A stretch of 6,135 nucleotides of DNA. Source: Methanosarcinales archaeon (GTDB lineage Archaea > Halobacteriota > Methanosarcinia > Methanosarcinales > Methanogasteraceae). A program made the translations under genes and the position numbers. Position 1 is the first letter of the stretch, and each line of letters opens with the position of its first letter. Below are positions 1 through 5,364 of this stretch, in pieces. The notes beneath the pieces are model-generated. The model searched no databases and was not told where the DNA came from. It saw nothing but the letters and a program-made list of their open reading frames with translations. Where the stretch lies: NCBI GenBank assembly GCA_003661105.1, contig QMVM01000126.1, forward strand, positions 1-6,135, read 5' to 3'.

Positions 1-129
1 GAACTTGCAGAAATAATTGGCGTAACCACACGTTCAATCGAAAGAAACATCCAAACCTTGCAACAGGATGGCAAACTTATAAGAATCGGTCCGGATAAAG
101 GAGGATATTGGAAGGTTATAGGGGGCTAA
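1..129 (+). CDS. C-terminal end of a winged-helix DNA-binding protein (AlbA_2/RecG-like), partial
   Basis: An open frame enters from the left edge and ends at TAA (127-129), giving 42 residues. It begins ELAEIIGVTTRSIERNI, continues with QTLQQDGKLIRIGP and ends near GGYWKVIGG. A helix, a turn (GVTTRS), a recognition helix (IERNIQTLQQ) and then a beta wing with the R-I-G-P-x-K-G-G-Y-W pattern is the usual C-terminal winged helix of proteins annotated as 'ATP-dependent DNA helicase RecG-like' or AlbA_2/Schlafen-type putative transcriptional regulators. Family knowledge: such genes often lie inside or beside type I restriction-modification loci, which fits its position 3 bases ahead of hsdR. The N-terminal domain is outside the window, so the family assignment rests on the wing alone. 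A Fic-type or other regulator with the same tail is possible. It probably shares a transcript with hsdR. Confidence 0.7.
   Translation, partial: ELAEIIGVTTRSIERNIQTLQQDGKLIRIGPDKGGYWKVIGG
120..125 (+). promoter_or_regulatory. Candidate ribosome binding site for hsdR
   Basis: AGGGGG lies 7 bases before the ATG at 133 and overlaps the last codons of the upstream winged-helix gene. It resembles an archaeal or bacterial Shine-Dalgarno sequence and supports the ATG at 133 as the hsdR start. No promoter is visible in the 3-base gap, so hsdR is expected to be translated from a longer upstream transcript. Confidence 0.45.
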
Positions 130-132
130 GAT

Positions 133-678
133 ATGACAACCGTAGGGCAAACAGAACGCATCACACAGAACCGCGTGGTAGAGTTGTTTAAAGATCACTT
201 GGGCTACAGATATCTCGACAACTGGGAAAAGCGTGAAAACAACAGCAACATAGAAGAGTACATTTTACGCCAGTACTTGGTTAAAAAAGGCTATAGCAAA
301 ACCCTTATCGACAAATCCATCTACGAACTTGCCAGAGCAGCCACCAACCAAAGCAAGAGCCTCTACGACATCAACAAAGAAGTATACACCCTGTTGCGTT
401 ATGGCGTAAATGTAAAGGAAGAGGTGGGGAAAAACACCCGGACCGTTAAGCTGATAGATTGGGATGGTCCGCTTGAAAACGATTTCGCCATAGCCGAAGA
501 AGTCACCATCAAAGGCGAAAATAACAAACGCCCCGACGTGGTGCTGTATGTCAACGGCATCGCCCTTGGTGTACTGGAACTTAAACCAGCACCGTATCAG
601 TTTCCGAAGGAATCCGCCAGAACCTTGACAATCAAAAGCAAGCATTCATCCGCCCGTTTTTTGCCACGATCCAATTGA
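133..678 (+). CDS. HsdR fragment 1: N-terminal nuclease domain (frameshifted)
   Basis: This is the first open piece of the broken hsdR: 181 residues from ATG 133 to TGA 676-678. Residues 1-151 are genuine HsdR sequence, from the N-terminal ELFKDHLGYRYLDNW region to the catalytic D135 and E149-L-K151. The last 30 residues (PAPYQFPKESARTLTIK and onward) are out-of-frame read-through after the missing base and match nothing expected. The true continuation, TVSVSEGIRQNLDNQK, is readable in frame 3 over about 591-638. The fragment keeps the nuclease residues but lacks the helicase motor and could not act as a normal R subunit. Confidence 0.8.
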   Translation: MTTVGQTERITQNRVVELFKDHLGYRYLDNWEKRENNSNIEEYILRQYLVKKGYSKTLIDKSIYELARAATNQSKSLYDINKEVYTLLRYGVNVKEEVGKNTRTVKLIDWDGPLENDFAIAEEVTIKGENNKRPDVVLYVNGIALGVLELKPAPYQFPKESARTLTIKSKHSSARFLPRSN

Positions 679-680
679 TA

Positions 681-1748
681 ATGGCTGGTAACGATACTGA
701 AGGCATCCGCTATGGTGTTATGGATACCTCTGAAAAATACTATCTCAAATGGAAAGAAGAAAGCAACATAGAAAATATTCTTGATCGGCACATTACTCAA
801 CTATTCCAGAAAGAGCGATTTTTAGAGCTGTTACACGACTTCATTGTCTACGACATGGGTACCAAAAAGATATGCCGTCACAATCAGTACTTTGCAGTCA
901 AGGCATCGCAAGAAAGCCTGCGCAGACGCGAAGGCGGCATCATCTGGCACTCACAGGGCAGTGGCAAAAGCCTGATCATGGTCTGGCTCGCCAGATGGAT
1001 ACGCGAGAATATCGACGATGCCCGTGTACTCATCATTACCGACCGCGATGATCTGGATAAGCAGATAGAAAGAGTATTCAAAGGCATTAGTGAAGGGATT
1101 GTCCGCACCAGAAGCGGAAAGGACTTGATTGAAAAATTAAATGCAGCAACACCGACGTTGTTCTGCTCGCTTATCCATAAATTCACCAACAAAGAAGAAG
1201 CCGATTACGATAGCTATATTGACGAGCTTAAAAAAAGTCTGCCCATAGACTTCAGGGCAAAAGGCGATATCTATGTATTTGTAGACGAGTGCCACCGCAC
1301 ACAGTCAGGTAAACTGCACGACGCCATGAAACTCATCTTGCCAAATGCCCTGTTCATCGGTTTTACCGGCACGCCCCTGCTTAAAAAAGATAAAAAGAAG
1401 AGCATCGAAGTGTTTGGAACATATATCGACACCTACAAATTTGATGAAGCAGTCAAAGATAAAGTGGTACTTGATCTGCGATACGAGGCACGAAACGTTG
1501 ACCAGAATATCACCTCACAGGCAAAGATCGACCAGTGGTTCGATGCAAAAACCAGTGGATTAACCGACTACGCCAAAACAGAACTCAAAAAGAAGTGGGG
1601 AACCATGAAGCGTGTCTTAAGCTCGCAATCCAGGTTGGAAAAAATAGTAGCCGACGTTCTGCTGGACATGGAAATGAAAGACCGCCTGCAAAGCGGGGCG
1701 GGTAATGCCCTGCTGGTATTGGGCAGTATTTATCAGGCACGTAAATAA
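681..1748 (+). CDS. HsdR fragment 2: first helicase (RecA-like) domain
   Basis: This is the middle open piece of hsdR in frame 3. The frame is already open with HsdR sequence from about 588; the first ATG is at 681 (MAGNDTEGIRYGV), and a TTG at 675 is an alternative start. It carries the ATP-binding half of the translocase: Walker A GSGKS (957-971), the motif Ia-like RVLIITDRDDL, DECH (1284-1295) and GFTGTP (1359-1376). It ends at TAA (1746-1748), immediately followed by TAG. The nuclease fragment stops at TGA 676-678, only two bases before ATG 681, so translational restart is conceivable. No good ribosome site precedes it. Without the second RecA domain it cannot be a complete motor. Confidence 0.75.
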   Translation: MAGNDTEGIRYGVMDTSEKYYLKWKEESNIENILDRHITQLFQKERFLELLHDFIVYDMGTKKICRHNQYFAVKASQESLRRREGGIIWHSQGSGKSLIMVWLARWIRENIDDARVLIITDRDDLDKQIERVFKGISEGIVRTRSGKDLIEKLNAATPTLFCSLIHKFTNKEEADYDSYIDELKKSLPIDFRAKGDIYVFVDECHRTQSGKLHDAMKLILPNALFIGFTGTPLLKKDKKKSIEVFGTYIDTYKFDEAVKDKVVLDLRYEARNVDQNITSQAKIDQWFDAKTSGLTDYAKTELKKKWGTMKRVLSSQSRLEKIVADVLLDMEMKDRLQSGAGNALLVLGSIYQARK

Positions 1749-1877
1749 TAGGAACTGTTTCAGAATTCCGGTTTTAAAGAATGTGCCATCATTACATCAT
1801 ATACACCCTCAATAGATGATATAAAAGGCGAAAGTACAGGCGAAGACACACTTACCGACAAACTGAAAAAATACGAA

Positions 1878-3161
1878 GTGTACCAGAAGATGCTGGATGG
1901 CAGAGATCCGGAGAAGTTTGGAGATGAAGTGAAAAAGAAGTTTGTAGATGAGCCTGCGCAGATGAAATTGCTCATTGTAGTGGATAAACTGCTTGCAGGG
2001 TTTGATGCCCCTCCAGCCACCTATCTCTACATTGATAAAAGTATGCAGGACCACGGGCTGTTTCAAGCAATATGCAGGGTAAATCGGTTAGATAGTGATG
2101 ATAAAGAATATGGTTACATCATAGATTACAAAGACCTCTTCAAAAGCCTTGAAAAGGCAATAGACGATTATACCTCTGGAGCATTCGATGCGTATGAACA
2201 CGAAGATGTGGCAGGTTTATTGACGGGCAGATTGGCAGCAGGCAAGGAACGGTTAGACACTGCACTGGAACAAATCAAAGCATTGTGCGAACCAGTGGTG
2301 CCACCAAAAGATATTGAGGACTATCAACATTATTTCTGCGGGAATACGGAAAATAAAGACGAACTAAAAGAAACCGAACCAAAACGTCTCGCATTATACA
2401 AACATACTGTCGCCTTGATCAGAGCTTATGCCGACATTGCAAACGAAATGAGGAAAGCAGGTTATACACCGGAAGAAATTGAACATATAAAAAGGGATGT
2501 AAAGCATTACGAAGATGTGAGAAGTGAAATAAAAATAACAAGTAGAGATTACATCGATTTAAAGGCATTCGAGCCAGCCATGCGCCATTTGATCGACACC
2601 TATATCGGTGCAGAGGAGAGCGTTATAATTTCTGCTTTTGATGACCTGACGCTGATCGATTTGATCGTAGAACGAGGGGTGGATGCTATAAACGCACTAC
2701 CGAAAGGAATAGCCGGAAACAAAGAAGCCGTGGCGGAAACCATCGAAAACAATATGCGCAGGCTGATAATCGATGAAATGCCTACCAATCCGAAGTATTA
2801 CGAGAAGATGTCAACGCTTCTGGATGAATTGATCAAAGAACGAAAGGAAGAAGCCCAAAGCTACAAAGAATACTTAGCCAAAATCGTCGAATTAAGTAAA
2901 AAAGTAAAAACGCCAGCCGATTCACCTACCTACCCTAAAAACCTGGATTCCAACGCCAAAAGAGCACTCTACGATAATTTAAATCATGATGAAGAACTCA
3001 CGATTGCTCTGGATGCTGAAATTTGTCATACGAAGAAAGACGGATGGCGCGGTAATCCGATAAAGGAACGTGAAGTAAAAAACGTAATACGAAAACACAT
3101 CGATGACGAGGATGAAGTAGGCTGTGTTTTTGATTTGGTGAAAAATCAGAACGGGTATTAG
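1878..3161 (+). CDS. HsdR fragment 3: second helicase domain and C-terminal region
   Basis: This is the last open piece of hsdR, in the same frame 3. HsdR sequence resumes at 1752 (ELFQNSGFKECAIITSYTPS), but the first usable start is GTG 1878, with ATG 1890 as an alternative. It carries GFDAP (1998-2012), the motif VI segment QAICRVNR (2064-2087) and the long helical C-terminal region that in the family contacts the methyltransferase core. It ends at TAG 3159-3161, one base before the metallopeptidase ATG. Separate expression of this piece is not supported by any clear ribosome site; it is best read as part of the pseudogene. Confidence 0.75.
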   Translation: MYQKMLDGRDPEKFGDEVKKKFVDEPAQMKLLIVVDKLLAGFDAPPATYLYIDKSMQDHGLFQAICRVNRLDSDDKEYGYIIDYKDLFKSLEKAIDDYTSGAFDAYEHEDVAGLLTGRLAAGKERLDTALEQIKALCEPVVPPKDIEDYQHYFCGNTENKDELKETEPKRLALYKHTVALIRAYADIANEMRKAGYTPEEIEHIKRDVKHYEDVRSEIKITSRDYIDLKAFEPAMRHLIDTYIGAEESVIISAFDDLTLIDLIVERGVDAINALPKGIAGNKEAVAETIENNMRRLIIDEMPTNPKYYEKMSTLLDELIKERKEEAQSYKEYLAKIVELSKKVKTPADSPTYPKNLDSNAKRALYDNLNHDEELTIALDAEICHTKKDGWRGNPIKEREVKNVIRKHIDDEDEVGCVFDLVKNQNGY

Positions 3162-3162
3162 T

Positions 3163-3879
3163 ATGTATCAAATTACAGTGGGCAATATATCGATAGATGT
3201 GGTGAGAAAGGATATTAAAAATCTGCATCTTGGGGTATATCCACCAGGCGGCAGGGTGCGCATTGCTACACCTCTAAAAATCGGTGATGAGGCTGTTCGC
3301 CTTTTTGCCATCTCAAAAATGGCGTGGATAAAAAAACAGCAATTGAACTTTGAGGCTCAAGAACGTCAATCAGAACGCAGGTTTGTGTCCGGTGAAAGCC
3401 ATTATTACAAAAGCGGGCGTTATTTATTAAATGTTATTTATCACAACGCTGCCCCAAAAGTAGAGATTCGCAATAAAACCTATATTGACCTTTACGTTAG
3501 AGTTGGGAGTATTTGCGAGCAGCGGGAAAAAGTACTTACGAAGTGGTACCGGAAGCAACTTAAAGATCAGATACCGGCACTAATCGATAAATGGCAACAG
3601 ATAATCGGGGTGGAAGTTGATGACTGGGGCGTTAAGAAAATGAAGACGAAATGGGGGACTTGCACTCTTACAAGCCGTCGAATCTGGTTAAATCTTGAAC
3701 TCGTAAAAAAGCCGGAACATTGCCTCGAATACATTATCGTACACGAAATGGTGCACCTGATAGAGCGCAACCACGGCGACCGTTTCGTAGCCGGTATGGA
3801 CAGATTCATGCCTAAGTGGCGTTTGTATAAAGAGGAGTTGAACCGTTCGATGTTGAGCCATGAAACATGGAGTTATTGA
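3163..3879 (+). CDS. YgjP-like (DUF45/SprT-type) zinc metallopeptidase
   Basis: This intact 238-residue protein has the usual length of the YgjP/DUF45 family of metal-dependent hydrolases. The N-terminal half (1-110) is a beta-rich region beginning MYQITVGNISIDVV. The middle has MKTKWGTC (160-167), the family's conserved W-G-S/T-C signature. The zinc site is HEMVH (194-198) with a third histidine in ERNHG (H204). E195 is the expected general base and H194, H198 and H204 the expected zinc ligands. No signal peptide or membrane segment is seen, so it should be cytoplasmic. The ATG lies one base after the hsdR stop, implying translational coupling and a single operon. Family knowledge: YgjP-like genes frequently accompany type I R genes, but the substrate is unsettled. 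A role in processing or degrading R subunits is only inference. Unlike hsdR, the gene shows no lesion. Confidence 0.93.
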   Translation: MYQITVGNISIDVVRKDIKNLHLGVYPPGGRVRIATPLKIGDEAVRLFAISKMAWIKKQQLNFEAQERQSERRFVSGESHYYKSGRYLLNVIYHNAAPKVEIRNKTYIDLYVRVGSICEQREKVLTKWYRKQLKDQIPALIDKWQQIIGVEVDDWGVKKMKTKWGTCTLTSRRIWLNLELVKKPEHCLEYIIVHEMVHLIERNHGDRFVAGMDRFMPKWRLYKEELNRSMLSHETWSY

Positions 3880-4092
3880 AGTGACTTCCTGCCTACCCTG
3901 AATGATCAGGCACCCTTATTTCCCTGATGATCGGCACGCCCCGTCTCCATCGGCGTCCATGCGTGAAGTAATTCCGACCCCGGACGCCTGCATGTCGCGC
4001 ATGTCACTGGATCGCTGCCTGCGCCGATGTGCAAGAGTCTGCTGAAATTTCCCAAACAGTAGGGCATAAGAATCAAATTGCCGAGACCGTAG
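3880..4092. other. Convergent intergenic region
   Basis: This is 213 bases between two convergent genes, visibly richer in GC than the restriction operon. A weak hairpin, CCTGA (3897-3901) with TCAGG (3906-3910) and a 4-base loop, sits just past the metallopeptidase stop. It lacks a solid T-run, so it is at best a poor terminator. TGATCAGGCACCC (3903-3915) and the related TGATCGGCACGCC (3927-3939) form a short imperfect direct repeat. No RNA gene or convincing small protein was seen. Confidence 0.5.
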
Positions 4093-4614
4093 TCAGGCAA
4101 TCCGTTTCATGTACTTCCTGACGAGATCGAGCATCTTCTCACTTTCCGGGACCGCATCCCGGATCTCGTCGATCATCTTTAGAATAACAGGCGACTGCAA
4201 CCGATCCTTAAGATCATACAGGTACGGGGCACACGGCCTTTTGCCGGCAGTGTGGAACCGCACAAGCTCATCAAGGGATGCCGGCTTAACCGGATCATCA
4301 ATATGCGGAGACCTATCGATCGCATACACCGCGCCGTTGCCACCGCCATCCGAAAGCGTTCCAAGCCCGTGTACGGTGCAGTAACTGTTCTTATAGTCCT
4401 CGATGTATGGCTGATACTTGATTTTTTTATCCTGTGATATGTAGCCAACCATATCCTCCTTAACCGAATGCGATACTCCAGTGACAACCCCGATGATCGT
4501 GGCGTCTGACATCGATACCGAAACAAACTGCCCGGCAAACCCGCTATTCTCGTCACATAATTTGACGGTGTATGTGTCAGCCGACGCCACATGGATGATA
4601 TCTCCCAATCGCAT
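4093..4614 (-). CDS. HAS-barrel-like (HerA N-terminal-type) archaeal protein of unknown function
   Basis: With the ATG at 4614 this encodes 173 residues, starting MRLGDIIHVASADTYTVKL. Residues 1-55 read as a small beta barrel: a G-D-I-I-x-V strand, a Y-T-V-K-L strand, G-Q-F-V-S-V, and A-T-I-I-G-V-V-T-G-V. This is the pattern of the HAS barrel found at the N terminus of the DNA translocase HerA and of ATP synthase subunits. The middle (SHSVKEDMVGYIS, KYQPYIEDYKNSY, VHGLGTL) and a helical C-terminal tail ending VRKYMKRIA follow. No ATPase motif is present, so this is a stand-alone barrel and not HerA. No signal peptide or membrane segment is seen.

I prefer the ATG at 4614, because a TATA-like AAATTTAATA lies about 29 bases upstream, as expected for a leaderless archaeal mRNA. 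An in-frame TTG at 4653 would add 13 residues. No HerA or NurA gene is adjacent. The family link is from memory of the pattern and is moderate. Confidence 0.75.
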   Translation of the reverse strand: MRLGDIIHVASADTYTVKLCDENSGFAGQFVSVSMSDATIIGVVTGVSHSVKEDMVGYISQDKKIKYQPYIEDYKNSYCTVHGLGTLSDGGGNGAVYAIDRSPHIDDPVKPASLDELVRFHTAGKRPCAPYLYDLKDRLQSPVILKMIDEIRDAVPESEKMLDLVRKYMKRIA

Positions 4615-4637
4615 GAGATGACGTTGTCCTGTATCGG

Positions 4638-4647
4638 TATTAAATTT
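4638..4647 (-). promoter_or_regulatory. Candidate TATA box of the HAS-barrel-like gene
   Basis: Read on the minus strand, AAATTTAATA is the most AT-rich run in an otherwise GC-rich stretch. Its centre lies about 29 bases from the ATG at 4614, which would place the transcript start almost on the start codon (leaderless). If translation instead begins at the TTG at 4653, this element would lie inside the gene and the call would fail. Confidence 0.35.
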
Positions 4648-4686
4648 GAGCAACCCATCGACTCGGGCAGATCGATGCTGTCACTC

Positions 4687-4722
4687 GTTCTCCGCGTCCT
4701 GCAGGTCTCGGCTCTCTGGTAA
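4687..4722 (-). repeat. Degenerate 9-base-period repeat arm (inverted copy)
   Basis: Read on the minus strand this stretch starts TTACCAGAGAGCCGAGACC and ends GACGCGGAGAAC. It is a purine-rich run of loosely repeated units of about 9 bases that begins with the same TTA-x-ACC kind of edge as the plus-strand arm at 4781-4812. The form resembles the dispersed CACGAAGGG/GCGGAGAAC-type repeats seen in many environmental genomes. Unit boundaries are degenerate. Confidence 0.4.
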
Positions 4723-4780
4723 TTCGCGGGTGTGGGTACTTCTCCGCTCTTCCGGAGGATCTGGTCATGGTAAAGAAGAT

Positions 4781-4812
4781 TAAACCACGTAGGGCATGGA
4801 GGGCACAGAGAG
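4781..4812 (+). repeat. Three-unit 9-base tandem repeat (CACGTAGGG type)
   Basis: After an edge of TTAAAC, three consecutive 9-base units can be read: CACGTAGGG (4786-4794), CATGGAGGG (4795-4803) and CACAGAGAG (4804-4812). It faces the inverted arm at 4687-4722 across a spacer of about 58 bases. It lies at the start of an unsupported open frame and is better explained as a non-coding dispersed repeat than as protein. Confidence 0.5.
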
Positions 4813-5258
4813 TTGTTATTTCGATCTTTCGCCCCCTCTCCGGGACTTCTCTGTACCAGCCCATTCCAGACGTAGAAGTACCCGGAAATCCTCGCGCCAC
4901 AGCAAATATAACCTGGTTGCGCATGTCAGGGGATTTTAGAGGTGTACTGGAACGGCACACCCTCATCTTCAGTCCATACAGTTATCAGATGGGCTGGAAC
5001 CATGACCTGGAACGGCGCGCATCATACCACCCATCTTATCGACAAACTTTACTATGTGGCGTATAGTAGTAAAATTAACAAGAGAATCGATGAAAATGTG
5101 CGAAGAGATGGTCGAAAGATCGAGGAATCTGCCAAAATGAGATGGTACCATCGAACCTGTATTCTGGTGAGTTATTTATTGGGGATTTCCCCGGTGCTTT
5201 TACATGTTACAATCTCTGGGTGTTGGGTGGTGTATCGATCGATTTGTTATGGATTTGG

Positions 5259-5279
5259 TTTTTATTCTGACGATATAAC
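5259..5279 (+). promoter_or_regulatory. Candidate promoter (TATA-like boxes) of the PEF-CTERM gene
   Basis: Two AT-rich elements, TTTTTATT (5259-5266) and GATATAAC (5272-5279), are the best TATA candidates before the gene. The second would give a start near 5302 and a leader of about 60 bases, compatible with the ribosome site just before the ATG. No experimental start is visible, so either or neither may be used. Confidence 0.3.
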
Positions 5280-5354
5280 ATTGATGCAGGCAAAAGGTTT
5301 AACTATGATGGGTGCGATGTACTGATTACGCACATGGAGTGCAGAACATGATGT

Positions 5355-5360
5355 GAGGTG
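5355..5360 (+). promoter_or_regulatory. Ribosome binding site deciding the PEF-CTERM start
   Basis: GAGGTG is a strong match to the archaeal Shine-Dalgarno sequence and sits 4 bases before ATG 5365. The alternative in-frame GTG at 5353 would overlap this site, so the ATG at 5365 is preferred. Confidence 0.7.
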
Positions 5361-5364
5361 TAAT

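Larger units (their letters stand above)
133..3161 (+). pseudogene. hsdR: Type I restriction enzyme R subunit (HsdR), disrupted by a frameshift and tandem stops
   Basis: HsdR is the ATP-driven translocase and nuclease subunit of type I restriction complexes (HsdR2M2S), which cut unmethylated foreign DNA in the cytoplasm. If the missing base is restored, the reading is about 1009 residues, the normal family length. Motifs in order (reconstructed numbering) are: PD-(D/E)xK nuclease with D135 in RPDVVLYVNG and E149-L-K151 in GVLELK; the nuclease-adjacent SEGIRQNL; Walker A GSGKS at 276-280; DECH box at 385-388; GFTGTP at 410-415; GFDAP at 623-627; and the helicase motif VI arginines in QAICRVNR at 645-652. 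A helical C-terminal region follows.

There are two lesions. One base is missing at 586-587, where aaa-cc-agc should read K-R-S, moving the frame from 1 to 3. TAA TAG at 1746-1751 interrupts GSIYQARK-**-ELFQNSGF, where relatives carry two aromatic residues. The rest of frame 3 is open to TAG at 3159. Restriction is probably lost, unless the lesions are sequencing or assembly errors. No hsdM or hsdS lies in the window. Confidence 0.93.
4654..5364. other. Long intergenic region with repeats and palindromes, no supported gene
   Basis: About 700 bases separate the divergently oriented HAS-barrel-like and PEF-CTERM genes. Open frames exist here on both strands but read as low-similarity, Arg/Ser/His-rich translations with no recognisable domain. 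The left third contains the two 9-base-period repeat arms. The middle contains CTGGAACGGC twice (4947-4956 and 5007-5016). Further right are the perfect 12-base palindrome GATGGTACCATC (5141-5152), the near-palindrome GGGGATTTCCCC (5181-5192) and the 10-base palindrome ATCGATCGAT (5234-5243). The right end (about 5245-5364) is AT-richer and probably holds the promoter and leader of the PEF-CTERM gene. Confidence 0.55.

Noticed and set aside
1746..1751. Pyrrolysine read-through of the TAG in hsdR
   Set aside because: The TAG is directly preceded by TAA, which pyrrolysine decoding would not read. TAG also serves as the true stop at 3159.
3906..4100. Minus-strand 64-codon frame (TTG start) overlapping the stop of the HAS-barrel-like gene
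   Set aside because: The overlap suggests coupling, but the sequence has no recognisable domain and the start is weak. It may be a decayed remnant at most.
4093..4653. HerA helicase itself
   Set aside because: There is no Walker A or B motif and the length is only about a third of HerA; only the barrel-like part is present.
4640..4966. Minus-strand open frame of 108 codons upstream of the HAS-barrel-like gene
   Set aside because: It runs through both repeat arms, is Arg/Pro-rich, shows no family pattern and overlaps the proposed promoter.
4767..5066. Plus-strand open frame of 99 codons with a good-looking GGAGG site 8 bases before its ATG
   Set aside because: Its first codons are the 9-base repeat, and the rest is Arg/Ser/Tyr-rich with no domain, hydrophobic core or family resemblance. 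The ribosome-site match is probably chance.
4942..5325. Plus-strand open frame of 127 codons (GTG start) with a hydrophobic stretch near its end
   Set aside because: No recognisable domain or ribosome site. It overlaps another unsupported frame and the likely promoter of the PEF-CTERM gene.
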